64,000 bases of DNA from IMG/VR virus record IMGVR_UViG_3300025137_005870, positions 1-64,000 of that record. One strand, written 5' to 3'. This document shows, piece after piece, positions 41,146-49,596 of the stretch. The notes under the pieces are model-generated. The model was not told where the DNA came from. It saw only the letters and a list, made by a program, of their open reading frames with translations, and searched no databases. This stretch comes from a virus. Each line of letters starts with the position of its first letter. Within the stretch, counting starts at the first letter, position 1. Both the position numbers and the translations under genes were made by a program.

Positions 41146-43307
41146 GATAAGGCTCCCTTACCTAATAAATAGTTTAAAACCTCTTCAACGGCCTCATCTT
41201 CTGGGTCCTCTTCTCGGATAATGGACCTCTTATTTTTATTGCCGACCGCATAACCCTCCACACTTCCACCAGCCATCGTTGAGATTTCATCAACTTTTTT
41301 ATTTAGCATTCCTTTTGGTGGAGGAGAAACATCAACCGACTTAACCATTGGTCTTTTACTTATTCGGATCAATGCCCTCTTCATAGCATCATCACCAACT
41401 TTATGGACGGTCATAACCTTTCCGCTGCTATAAGTTACATTTAGAGTATAAGTTGTGTCTTTAGCTTCGTCTATAGCTTCTGGTTCGCGCTGAACACCAA
41501 GTACATCCAGAACATCATCAGGATCAACACCTTGTGGAATAAATCTTTCTAAACCTGCGCCGTCGTCCAATGCTGCTCTAAAATCTCTTGCACTTAAAGC
41601 CTCTGGTGGGGCGACGAATGCACAAGATAGAGGATCGGAAATGGTGACGCCTTCTCTTGCATACTTTTCAAAGTTTGCCTTGAAACGATCTTCGTCCCCG
41701 CCTTTGGTACTACAACCGGGAATGACTGTATCACCGGGTTGAGCAAGCTCTGGCTTATCATCGCTGTTTTCTACAAACTGATAGGTTGCCGAGACGGGAG
41801 AGTTGACAGGAGAACGAACCACCGTAACCTTGTCTTCTAATCCAGCATCTCTAAGATAGATGTTCCAGATCTTTTTAGAAACATCAAAACTTATGTCTTT
41901 ACCACTTGGAGTTTTTCTTGCGAGTGGGGAAATCATAACAACAACACGATCTGCTAAGTCAGCGTAGTGTTGAACCATTTGCATATGACCTTTATGTGGG
42001 GGCTTAAAAGCGCCCGGCACAACAGCAACGGTACGACCACCTTCTTGCTCATCTAACTTTTGGAGGGGAGGCACATTGCCACGGCCATATTTGAACAAAC
42101 CAAGGATCTGGTTAACAGGAGCAAAGTTTCCAGTAAACTTATAAGTCACATCGTCGTAATCAAAAACAAACCCTTCGGCAGCAGTTGAAACATTATCGAC
42201 ATCCTTCAGTTTGCTCATCTGTTTCGTTAGGATCTCAATGGCCTCATTAGAATCGCTTCCCTCAATCGCTCTGATGGCCTTCTCAACCTCTGCACGCAAT
42301 CGGACAACCTCCGCATCGTTATCAAGAATGAACGCGCTGTAGACCCCTTTAAGCATCTCTACTGAGAAGTCGTGAACAATCTCTTCGATAGGTGCGATTG
42401 CTTGGAACTTTAGCAAGGAAGCATTTTGTACCATATTACGAACACCTGCAATCTTATCTTCGTCTTCTTTAGGGATAGTTGCCACAACATTACGGATGTT
42501 AGAACCTTTTTCCTTAAAGATGCGCTTCATCATAACAATCTTGGTTTCATCTGAAAGGCCCGGAACCTGAGCGTCAATCATTTCTGCGATACGAGACACA
42601 AGATACTCGCCAACAGTTTGATTGTCGGAGATGCCGGCATCAGTTAAAGCAGAATCTAGACGATCATAAGCATCGTTTAAAGCTACATCATCACTCAAAG
42701 CCTCAAGATTTCTGATGGCGTTCATTTGTACCTTGAACTTGCCCTCTTCCCGCTCACCCTGAACCACATCAAGGGCGTCGGAAAGCTTCTGTGCGTTATT
42801 TGTAACGTCTCTATCGGTTGCACTACCAGTCTCTCTGTTATACTCTCTGTGCCCAACTCTGTGAATGGTCAGTGTGGGTAGATCGTAGTTGATAAGATTG
42901 GCTGCGCGAGGATCTTGAACTTCTGCATTATAATAAATGTTGACATTGGGACCAAAGATTTCTACGCGTTCTTCTTGAGACATTTTATTAACAGCCTCTT
43001 CAAAGGCTGCAAATGCGTCGTTAAACGCATCTTCTAATGCTCCTCGTCCACCGAACTTTTGAGCAAGTGCGGCAGCATCCAAGCCACCATCTTTGATGTT
43101 TCCTTTATTACGAGCAGCACGGGCTGTGTTTGTATTAACATCAAAAGATAGTTGGAGGTTCTGACCATCCGTCTTTTCGGTACCTTCAATTTGACCGTCA
43201 GACGCCGCTGCCATAATCTCCTTCATCTTACGAAAGGTAAGATTCGGATTATCATAGAGGTGGTTCATATGTCCTGCGACACCACCCTCAAGAAGTAAGG
43301 AGGCCAT
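41142..43307 (-). CDS. Ligase-like (KxDG) domain fused to an HxGH nucleotidyltransferase
   Basis: A 721-residue protein, start at the ATG at 43307 (AAGGAG six bases upstream); a longer frame to 43394 would overlap the neighbour by 77 bases. The N-terminal domain has MNHLYDNPNLTFRKMKEI, then IEGTEKTDGQNLQLSF, in which KTDG is the nucleotidyl-lysine motif of the covalent nucleotidyltransferase (DNA/RNA ligase) family, followed by ARAARNKGNIKDGG. The C-terminal domain has VAVVPGAFKPPHKGHMQMVQ (HxGH), like cytidylyl- or NMN-adenylyltransferases. Such ligase-like proteins are known in T4-like marine phages as domains of unknown function. Confidence 0.8.
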   Translation of the reverse strand: MASLLLEGGVAGHMNHLYDNPNLTFRKMKEIMAAASDGQIEGTEKTDGQNLQLSFDVNTNTARAARNKGNIKDGGLDAAALAQKFGGRGALEDAFNDAFAAFEEAVNKMSQEERVEIFGPNVNIYYNAEVQDPRAANLINYDLPTLTIHRVGHREYNRETGSATDRDVTNNAQKLSDALDVVQGEREEGKFKVQMNAIRNLEALSDDVALNDAYDRLDSALTDAGISDNQTVGEYLVSRIAEMIDAQVPGLSDETKIVMMKRIFKEKGSNIRNVVATIPKEDEDKIAGVRNMVQNASLLKFQAIAPIEEIVHDFSVEMLKGVYSAFILDNDAEVVRLRAEVEKAIRAIEGSDSNEAIEILTKQMSKLKDVDNVSTAAEGFVFDYDDVTYKFTGNFAPVNQILGLFKYGRGNVPPLQKLDEQEGGRTVAVVPGAFKPPHKGHMQMVQHYADLADRVVVMISPLARKTPSGKDISFDVSKKIWNIYLRDAGLEDKVTVVRSPVNSPVSATYQFVENSDDKPELAQPGDTVIPGCSTKGGDEDRFKANFEKYAREGVTISDPLSCAFVAPPEALSARDFRAALDDGAGLERFIPQGVDPDDVLDVLGVQREPEAIDEAKDTTYTLNVTYSSGKVMTVHKVGDDAMKRALIRISKRPMVKSVDVSPPPKGMLNKKVDEISTMAGGSVEGYAVGNKNKRSIIREEDPEDEAVEEVLNYLLGKGALS
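41166..41173 (-). promoter_or_regulatory. Candidate late promoter box (acidic protein)
   Basis: Coding-strand ACTATTTA, 20 bases upstream of the start at 41145 and inside the end of the ligase-like gene. Confidence 0.45.
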
Positions 43308-43317
43308 TTTGATCTCC

Positions 43318-43767
43318 TTAAAGAATTGCTTTTTTGATTGCTTTACGAACCGCTTCGCGGATTGTCTCTTCGTCAACCTTATCTTCTTTGGCATCTTCAG
43401 CAGCCTTCTTCATAGGCTCCTCTTTGTCACCATCTTTATCAAGGTCCAAGAAATCTGGCTTTGCACCTTCTTCCAACTCTTCTTCCATAGTGGGGCACCC
43501 ACAGGGATTAGGCATACAAGCAGAACATCCACCGTGTCCTTCATCCATTACTTCATCTTCACGTCGTCCGCCACAGTGTGCTTCGTCCAACTCACCCTCT
43601 TCTAGGGCAGTAACTGCTGGTTTGGTCTCCGCAGCAGCCTCATCAGCCTCTGCTGCCTCTTCTTTCGCTGAATCATCGACCATATCACCCTCATTTAGGG
43701 CTTTATAACCAAAGTTTTCCATTAAACGGCCAAAAATAGCCTTATTTTTCCAATCATTGTGGTTCAT
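43318..43767 (-). CDS. Possible nested product of the metallopeptidase frame (internal start)
   Basis: The ATG at 43767 is in frame with the 300-residue gene. It is preceded by GGAG eight bases upstream and by a TCTATTTA box 22 bases upstream. Translation from it would give about 149 residues (starts MNHNDWKNKAIFGRLMENF), i.e. the acidic C-terminal half without the peptidase motif. This resembles a separate gene fused in frame with its upstream neighbour. Not certain to be used. Confidence 0.45.
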   Translation of the reverse strand: MNHNDWKNKAIFGRLMENFGYKALNEGDMVDDSAKEEAAEADEAAAETKPAVTALEEGELDEAHCGGRREDEVMDEGHGGCSACMPNPCGCPTMEEELEEGAKPDFLDLDKDGDKEEPMKKAAEDAKEDKVDEETIREAVRKAIKKAIL

Positions 43768-44220
43768 TTTTATATCTCCAGTCCTGTAATAAATAGACTC
43801 TTTTAGTTGTTTTCGGTGTTTTTCCTCCCAATCACGGAAGGTCATGTTACCTTTTTCATAGGCTTCTCTTTCCATTTCCTGCATATGCTTGTCATATTGG
43901 AAGTAATCTTCTCCCATTTGGGGCTTTTTATCAAAATCACCACGACAATTCTGTGCGTGATGAACTAATTCGTGTGATAATGACCTTAAAACATCTTTTG
44001 GATGCCGATTATCAGTATAAATTGATATAGAATCGTTATTTGGGTCGTAAAAAGCAGTTTTTCCAAGTGTTTTTTGTGCATTTTCAAGATCTGAGACGAA
44101 ATTTATTGCAACTGGGCGATCATACCCCATATTTTGACGAGCAAAGGGCAAAAAGCTCTTTAAAAACGGTTTTATTTGACCGTAATTAAGATCAGAGGTA
44201 TTGGAAATGGAATATTTCAT
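43318..44220 (-). CDS. Metallopeptidase-like protein with acidic C-terminal region
   Basis: A 300-residue protein. RSLSHELVHHAQNCRGDF at about 80-97 is an HExxH zinc motif (HELVH) with a nearby His. The second half is a different type of sequence: acidic, Ala/Glu-rich, with CxxC-like cysteines (GGCSACMPNPCGCP) and a KPDFLDLDKDGDKEEPMKKA segment that resembles a calcium-binding loop of phage head-associated proteins. An internal ATG at 43767 with its own ribosome-binding site and late-type box may produce the second half alone. Confidence 0.65.
   Translation of the reverse strand: MKYSISNTSDLNYGQIKPFLKSFLPFARQNMGYDRPVAINFVSDLENAQKTLGKTAFYDPNNDSISIYTDNRHPKDVLRSLSHELVHHAQNCRGDFDKKPQMGEDYFQYDKHMQEMEREAYEKGNMTFRDWEEKHRKQLKESIYYRTGDIKMNHNDWKNKAIFGRLMENFGYKALNEGDMVDDSAKEEAAEADEAAAETKPAVTALEEGELDEAHCGGRREDEVMDEGHGGCSACMPNPCGCPTMEEELEEGAKPDFLDLDKDGDKEEPMKKAAEDAKEDKVDEETIREAVRKAIKKAIL
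43790..43797 (-). promoter_or_regulatory. Candidate internal late promoter box
   Basis: Coding-strand TCTATTTA inside the metallopeptidase gene, 22 bases upstream of the internal ATG at 43767. Confidence 0.35.
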
Positions 44221-44248
44221 AAAAAGCTGCCCTTATCGCACGAAATAA

Positions 44249-44491
44249 TTAGTTTTCTACTTTATTAACATCAGTTTTATGTATCTTTTTTAAATTTAAA
44301 CACAAGACATCAAATTTTTTGCCTTTTGAAAACTCAAAAACGGCCGCAAACACAACTTTACGACCGCCCATCTCTTTGTTATACAAGTTTTCAATAACAC
44401 CAGACCTTATTGTTCTATTATCCGTCCACATAACAAGGTCACCAACATTAAACTTGGATTTTTTACCAAAAGTTGTGCTCTCAACCTTCAT
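44249..44491 (-). CDS. Small SH3/KOW-like protein, 80 aa
   Basis: Contains KFNVGDLVMWTDNRTIRSGV, the GDxV start of a small SH3-like barrel, then VVFAAVFEFSKGKKFDVLCL. Similar short proteins occur at 57-58 kb and at both ends of the window. It starts inside the end of the preceding gene. Function unknown. Confidence 0.6.
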   Translation of the reverse strand: MKVESTTFGKKSKFNVGDLVMWTDNRTIRSGVIENLYNKEMGGRKVVFAAVFEFSKGKKFDVLCLNLKKIHKTDVNKVEN

Positions 44492-44780
44492 CTTTCCTCT
44501 TTAATCTTGCGTCAAGAACATCTTCGACATAAGAAATCTTAGCATAAAGGTCATCAAAGACTTTTTCTTTCATATTAACCAGATCTATTCTTTTTAATCC
44601 GTCATTTTGCCGAATTTCTTTGGCCATCTGATCCATATTTGCCAAAATAGCATTCACTTCTGTCGTAAAAACGTGAGTCTGATACCTGTTTAAAACTTGG
44701 CTGGGATTAAAATCGCTTGGAACCAAATCATTCATCTCTTGTAGGATTATTTCTTTGAGTTCTGACTTAGTAACTTTCAT
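44481..44780 (-). CDS. Helical protein with SELKEIILQEM start
   Basis: About 99 residues from the ATG at 44780 (GAGG eight bases upstream); longer frames have no such site. It starts MKVTKSELKEIILQEMNDL, a short amphipathic helix like the KLTKSQLKQIIKEEL starts that I recall from T4-like marine phage proteins. The remainder is helical (VFTTEVNAILANMDQMAKEI, then DDLYAKISYVEDVLDARLKR). Function unknown; packaging into the head is one hypothesis. Confidence 0.6.
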   Translation of the reverse strand: MKVTKSELKEIILQEMNDLVPSDFNPSQVLNRYQTHVFTTEVNAILANMDQMAKEIRQNDGLKRIDLVNMKEKVFDDLYAKISYVEDVLDARLKRKDEG

Positions 44781-44811
44781 TTTATGGACCTCAGACATAT
44801 TTCGTCTATAA

Positions 44812-44819
44812 TAAATAGT
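44812..44819 (-). promoter_or_regulatory. Candidate late promoter box
   Basis: Coding-strand ACTATTTA, 31 bases upstream of the helical gene starting at 44780, just before the end of the lipoprotein gene. Confidence 0.45.
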
Positions 44820-44827
44820 CTGCTCGT

Positions 44828-46108
44828 CTATAAAGGGCACTCTCCAAGGTAGTCATACATTACTTGAAACATTTCATCACCAACTACAAGACTTCTATCT
44901 TCCAAGATAACGGAGTTTGAACCAATATCGTAATACCAGCCCTTCTTTAAAGGTATCCCATCAAGAAAAACCTCAACAGTTCCGGGCACAGCTACTTGTG
45001 TAAGAGGATATTGGGCGGCAATAATGTAGTTTGAGTTTGCAATCGTGTTAAGATTGTCTCCCCAAGGGCTACAAATGTCCAGATACATACCACCAGTAAG
45101 ATTACTTTGGTCTATATATCTATCACCCATACCCATTCCACAGCCAAAACCAAGACTTACGACGGAATGAAAGAAAAATAGTTCTTCTTCTTTGATACTC
45201 AGGAAGAAATCGTAGTATTCTAGCTCGGTAAGCGGACTAAAATCGTCCTCATCGGACACAACCACAACAGAAAGGGCTGCATCTTCGCGAGGATGGATCA
45301 TTCCTCTGATGGGGTCTAGGGCTTGCTTGGCCATTTCCTGCCCCATCTCAAACGCACTACCACTGTTACCACGAGAGACAGCATCTGAGAACTCTTTAGC
45401 GGGGTCTGTGGTGTCAGGAGTGATAGGATCTGAGACTGGTGTGGGATCATCGGTCGTGATAACCGAGATTTCAAAATCAACGCCGGCAGTCATAAGATCA
45501 TCAATAAAGTTTTCGGCATTATCAGCCATACCAGTCTGCTCATCAATCATAGAACAGGAGTTGTCGATAACAAAAAGAATATCTGCTTTATTTATTTCTT
45601 CTTGCTCAAAAACATCAATCTTATTTCCAGTGGCTACACCAACGCCTTGATGTGTTATCATCTGTTCTCGTTTGCCGAGGGCATTAGAATAAATAAACAT
45701 ACGCCCAGTGTCTGGAATAAGGTCTACTTCGTTATACTCAAAAGTTAAGACCAGTGTATCACCCGGCTCCAGATGGATAGGAAACTTATGGTTGCCTACC
45801 AACTCTAGCTCTGGTGTGTGAGCATAGTCTAAGTTATCTATGATCAGCGGCTCTGTGCCGATACTGGTGATAACCACATCGTACTCATACTCACAATTTA
45901 CATCAACCTCACCAAAATCATAGTCATACGGCTCAATGTGTATCGCAGCGTATGTTTCTTCTGGCGGGGTTGGTATATCCATCTTGACCGGCGGTATGGT
46001 TTGCTGCTCTACTGCCGTGTCTCCGATCGGATCTATTATATTGTTGTTCTTAATGCCATACTCAGGTGAGCAGGCTAGCAAGAAAAGAAGTCCCCAAAAT
46101 CTCTTCAT
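44828..46108 (-). CDS. Lipoprotein with ASH-like and VWA domains
   Basis: A 426-residue protein. MKRFWGLLFLLACSPEYGIK is a lipoprotein signal with lipobox LLAC. Residues about 55-155 form an ASH-like (choice-of-anchor D) Ig domain (YDYDFGEVDVNCEYEYDVVI, then GTEPLIIDNLDY). From about 170, KADILFVIDNSCSMIDEQTG has the MIDAS DxSxS motif of a von Willebrand factor A domain, with ALSVVVVSDEDDFSP later. The end is a beta domain (VAVPGTVEVFLDGIPLKKGW). Similar lipoproteins are common in Myxococcota-like bacteria. In a phage it may be exposed on the infected host's surface. Confidence 0.85.
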   Translation of the reverse strand: MKRFWGLLFLLACSPEYGIKNNNIIDPIGDTAVEQQTIPPVKMDIPTPPEETYAAIHIEPYDYDFGEVDVNCEYEYDVVITSIGTEPLIIDNLDYAHTPELELVGNHKFPIHLEPGDTLVLTFEYNEVDLIPDTGRMFIYSNALGKREQMITHQGVGVATGNKIDVFEQEEINKADILFVIDNSCSMIDEQTGMADNAENFIDDLMTAGVDFEISVITTDDPTPVSDPITPDTTDPAKEFSDAVSRGNSGSAFEMGQEMAKQALDPIRGMIHPREDAALSVVVVSDEDDFSPLTELEYYDFFLSIKEEELFFFHSVVSLGFGCGMGMGDRYIDQSNLTGGMYLDICSPWGDNLNTIANSNYIIAAQYPLTQVAVPGTVEVFLDGIPLKKGWYYDIGSNSVILEDRSLVVGDEMFQVMYDYLGECPL

Positions 46109-46170
46109 TCATATTCACCCCCTATAGTATATAGAGGTAAATGCGCTAAAGAAGATAATCTATGAAGATT

Positions 46171-47187
46171 TTAGTCTTTTGAAGTGTTCGGGGGATTAAC
46201 AGTTGTGGAGATTGGCTTGCCATCATCGCTAAACTGGCGACCACGAAGAGAGAGAGGCCCTTTCATTCCAAGCAAGAAAGGAACTTGATCTACGAACACA
46301 CCATCTTTTACAAATCTTGTTCTTTGGGCCGTAATATCTTCAAACGTGTTTAAAGTAAAGTCTTTTTCTATTCTTTCTTTGGTAGCCGGCTCATCTTTAA
46401 TAGCACCAACTGTGAGAGTAAGTTTTGGTATTACATTATTTACTCCTCTACTACTAAAAGTGGCGTTTGGTATGGCAATCTCATAAGAACTGGCGGCGCC
46501 GGCTGACGGAGAACCAGTGGATGGATCTACATTAAGGAGATCATAAGTATAATCTATAACACAAAAATAAAAATGATCACACGTTGCAATATCTAGTCTT
46601 GCTTGTCGATTTAAAGTAAACGTAACAATGTCTTCGGTGGTGCTGGTGCTGAACAACGATACATTTTTTAGATCACTGTAGGGCACATAAGACGAAGCCC
46701 AAGATGCACCAGAAGACCAGCCCGCGATTCCTGATTCTCCAAAGAAAGTCACATTACCAGCACCAGAGGAAAAACTAGTCGCCGCGCCTTTTCGTATGGG
46801 TGAAGTGGTACTCCCAACATCTCTTTGCCTTAACTTGTGCCCCTTTATGCCTACAAGAGTAAATTTATGGTCTGTAGCAAGGTTGACTGGGTTTGAGCCG
46901 ATACCTGTTTTATTCGCCACCATAAGGGAAATTTCTGCACTTGCTGGTGGAATTGTGATACCACTAGTATCAAAACCAAGCCACATACGCTTGACGTTCC
47001 AAGCATTGCCGCGACTTGTATTGAACGAAACGCCCATTTCTATAAAATCATTACCAACACTTGGGCTTCTATTACTCAATGTATCGGCAGTTGTAGCATC
47101 TCTTTCGGTAGTCCAGTTGGTGGTACCGCCAGAGTTGAGATCAAATCCATCACCCAAGTTTATAGTTATAATTTCTGCTCTACTCAT
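46171..47187 (-). CDS. Probable virion decoration/fibre protein
   Basis: A 338-residue beta-rich protein without signal peptide. NVKRMWLGFDTSGITIPPAS, then VANKTGIGSNPVNL, resembles DNRLRE-like structural domains, as in the 630-residue protein at the left end. The C-terminus ends in QVPFLLGMKGPLSLRGRQF, a motif shared with the 581-residue protein two genes upstream (GPLTLRGR). The start overlaps the methyltransferase stop by eight bases. Likely a virion surface protein. Confidence 0.65.
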   Translation of the reverse strand: MSRAEIITINLGDGFDLNSGGTTNWTTERDATTADTLSNRSPSVGNDFIEMGVSFNTSRGNAWNVKRMWLGFDTSGITIPPASAEISLMVANKTGIGSNPVNLATDHKFTLVGIKGHKLRQRDVGSTTSPIRKGAATSFSSGAGNVTFFGESGIAGWSSGASWASSYVPYSDLKNVSLFSTSTTEDIVTFTLNRQARLDIATCDHFYFCVIDYTYDLLNVDPSTGSPSAGAASSYEIAIPNATFSSRGVNNVIPKLTLTVGAIKDEPATKERIEKDFTLNTFEDITAQRTRFVKDGVFVDQVPFLLGMKGPLSLRGRQFSDDGKPISTTVNPPNTSKD

Positions 47188-47830
47188 TTCTTAACACCTT
47201 TGGAATATAGTAAAAGCCTTCATTATAATAATCATTCTCTGGTGGATCTATTTCTACTTTTTCAAATGTAATAGAAAAGTCCGGATGATTCATAAAGCCA
47301 CAAGAACTTCCTTCAAATCTTGCTGAGTTAAAATGACTTATACGGGTGCTTGATTTACAGTGAGGTTTTATCATTTCGGGTAGCTTGTTCCACTCTGACC
47401 AAAATCCGTATGGATCAAAAAACACACCATCAAACTTTTTATGGGTTGTGCGAACTGTACCTTCCATCAAAGTCGGCAAAACTTTAATCCAGTCGCCCTC
47501 AATAATGGTGACGCCCTGCTTATCCGCTGCCCACTCTCGTGCTTTTGTGGCTATCTGCGGGTGAAGTTCAATAATGGTATGAGTCTTTGTCCCAGCATCT
47601 TGTATAAAACCTGCACTAATACCCATCCCAAAGCCTATCTCAAGAATGTCGCCGCCTCGCTCGCAAACAAAGTCAGCACTCTTTTTCATTATTTCAGTTT
47701 CCCATTCGTGCATAATAACCAGTTCTTGTTTTATTTCAGACCTAGTTTTTGCAAGGCCTTCGAACTTATCACCAATATAAGTTATTTTATCGGGGTAAAA
47801 ATTAATATCTGTCTTTAAAAAGTCTTTCAC
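47180..47830 (-). CDS. Guanidinoacetate/arginine N-methyltransferase-like enzyme
   Basis: A 216-residue SAM-dependent methyltransferase. VIMHEWETEIMKKSADFV, then GGDILEIGFGMGISAGFIQD and HTIIELHPQIATKARE, is the pattern of guanidinoacetate N-methyltransferase and the related arginine delta-N-methyltransferase Rmt2. VTIIEGDWIKVLPTL follows. It lies between two virion-type genes with four- and eight-base overlaps. It could methylate an arginine side chain of a virion or host protein; substrate unknown. Confidence 0.75.
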   Translation of the reverse strand: MKDFLKTDINFYPDKITYIGDKFEGLAKTRSEIKQELVIMHEWETEIMKKSADFVCERGGDILEIGFGMGISAGFIQDAGTKTHTIIELHPQIATKAREWAADKQGVTIIEGDWIKVLPTLMEGTVRTTHKKFDGVFFDPYGFWSEWNKLPEMIKPHCKSSTRISHFNSARFEGSSCGFMNHPDFSITFEKVEIDPPENDYYNEGFYYIPKVLRNE

Positions 47831-49572
47831 TTTTTGCCTCCTCTTTTTCCGGCTGCGACGTTAAATGGTAAACTTGATCTAGCCCGACCTCGAAGGGTTA
47901 GGGGGCCGTTAACTGACATTCTAAATGGCGACTGTTCTGTTCTGCGGTCTCTTTGATCGCCTTTGTCGGCAGAATCAATGGTATCATCGGTTTGGACGAT
48001 GGGTTGGCCGACACCATTAGAACCACCATCAAACAGTTGATTAAAACCCGGCGCCGGAGCCCGAACAGGGCCTAATCTATAGATTATTACAGATGTACCA
48101 TCTTGTATATCAGCCGAAGTTGAGGTAACATTAAATGTTAGATAGTCGCCTTTCTTACAAGGAATAATTCCCATTAATAAGTTAGTTATTGGATCATATG
48201 CGTTCTTTGCATAGAATAGTGATGTAAGACCATTGGTATTTATCGCACCTTGACCTGAGCCTCCGCTTGGTCCTCCTTCATCATTTTGTTGGACGAAGTG
48301 GGTTATTGAACTGTTATTAGTCACAGTATCAACTCCTAAATTAGACATAACAAAATAGTCTCCGTCTTCACTAATTGTGAATCTTCCGTCCGACTTTGTA
48401 TAGGTAATTCCTCTATTTCCTCCTATTGTCGCGTCAACAACACCTGCTGCTCCATCTGCGACTGCTTTATTGCTAGCATCGTTTGGATCTGTAAAAGAAA
48501 AGGAACTATAATTATCCTCATCAAAAATATTGGCATCCCCGGTGCCCAATGCACTAGAATCGCTACGAATAACTACATTAAGAAATGAATTTGGCAAAGA
48601 ACCAGAGTTTGAGATATCAAACATAGAATAAGAAGTTCCCTTCTCAAAAGTAAACCCTGTTGAGTCACTGCTTACCATCCCACGCGTCGGCTGGGCTGGT
48701 AGATTTGCCGGGATCGCCTTCATTATTTGTTGTGTATGGCTCAGTGGAGTAACAGCAGCCGTGGCTCCCGCTAACATTAAATCCATAAAACCGTGAGCAG
48801 ATGTGGAGTTATCTAATGTTAATCGGTTTTCAATGGCGGCAGTTGTTCCTGCTGTGTCAAACAACAAACTTTGCAGATTAATAAACATTCTTTCTCTAGA
48901 GGGCGTAAACTTTCCGCCGTCTGCATTGAATGTAACACCACTAACAGTTGTAGAAACAGCGCCAGCACTTCCATAGTTATCATCATCAAAAGTTTTTAAG
49001 TTGTTAGAGCTTGCTATCTCATCATAAGCTGTAGTAATCACTGCTGAAGCAAAATCACCAGATACCCTTAATAACAAAAGAGTGGTACCAGCCTTACATC
49101 TTGCAGTTAAGGTAGATTGAGATTCATAGGATGTTGTTATGATATCTCCAGCGGCTAAAGTTGTGATTAGATGACACACACATTGCTCAGGGTCTTGACC
49201 AGAATACAGTCTCATTGCATCGGAAGTAAAGATTGCGCTCCCATTCTTAAAAATTTTATAAATTATTGTCCCATTGGAAGAAGTAATATCTGTTAGGGGT
49301 GCAAAATAAATAAAATAATTTCCTGCGTCTTGTACTGTAACAGTTCCCGCACCAGCATCATAATCTATATCGGGTGTGGCAACGCCCACGATTGTATCGG
49401 TAACATTATCTTCATCAAAAGGGTTAATTTCGTTTGCACTTGTTGTGGAGACTGCCAATATCGGGTAGTGAAGACTAATATAAGATCCAAAATCTGTACC
49501 GGTATCAGTTTTAAGCCAATCTCTTACCTCTGCGTTAGGTAATCTACCAAATGCTTTTTGAATAACAGCCAT
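47827..49572 (-). CDS. Virion protein with repeated C1q/TNF-like modules
   Basis: A 581-residue protein. Three segments, at about 60-165, 190-310 and 340-500, share a jelly-roll style: G.Y.I strands, then a polar loop and C-terminal L.V strands, e.g. DAGNYFIYFAPLTDITSSNG and GTTLLLLRVSGDFASA in the first, DGDYFVMSNLGVDTVTNNSS in the third. The end is RMSVNGPLTLRGRARSSLP and a basic tail. C1q/TNF-like folds are common in phage fibres and head decorations. An ACTATTTA box lies 15 bases upstream. Confidence 0.65.
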   Translation of the reverse strand: MAVIQKAFGRLPNAEVRDWLKTDTGTDFGSYISLHYPILAVSTTSANEINPFDEDNVTDTIVGVATPDIDYDAGAGTVTVQDAGNYFIYFAPLTDITSSNGTIIYKIFKNGSAIFTSDAMRLYSGQDPEQCVCHLITTLAAGDIITTSYESQSTLTARCKAGTTLLLLRVSGDFASAVITTAYDEIASSNNLKTFDDDNYGSAGAVSTTVSGVTFNADGGKFTPSRERMFINLQSLLFDTAGTTAAIENRLTLDNSTSAHGFMDLMLAGATAAVTPLSHTQQIMKAIPANLPAQPTRGMVSSDSTGFTFEKGTSYSMFDISNSGSLPNSFLNVVIRSDSSALGTGDANIFDEDNYSSFSFTDPNDASNKAVADGAAGVVDATIGGNRGITYTKSDGRFTISEDGDYFVMSNLGVDTVTNNSSITHFVQQNDEGGPSGGSGQGAINTNGLTSLFYAKNAYDPITNLLMGIIPCKKGDYLTFNVTSTSADIQDGTSVIIYRLGPVRAPAPGFNQLFDGGSNGVGQPIVQTDDTIDSADKGDQRDRRTEQSPFRMSVNGPLTLRGRARSSLPFNVAAGKRGGKK

Positions 49573-49587
49573 CGTTTCCTCTCACAA

Positions 49588-49595
49588 TAAATAGT
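49588..49595 (-). promoter_or_regulatory. Candidate late promoter box (581-residue virion gene)
   Basis: Coding-strand ACTATTTA, 15 bases upstream of the start at 49572. Confidence 0.5.
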
Positions 49596-49596
49596 T

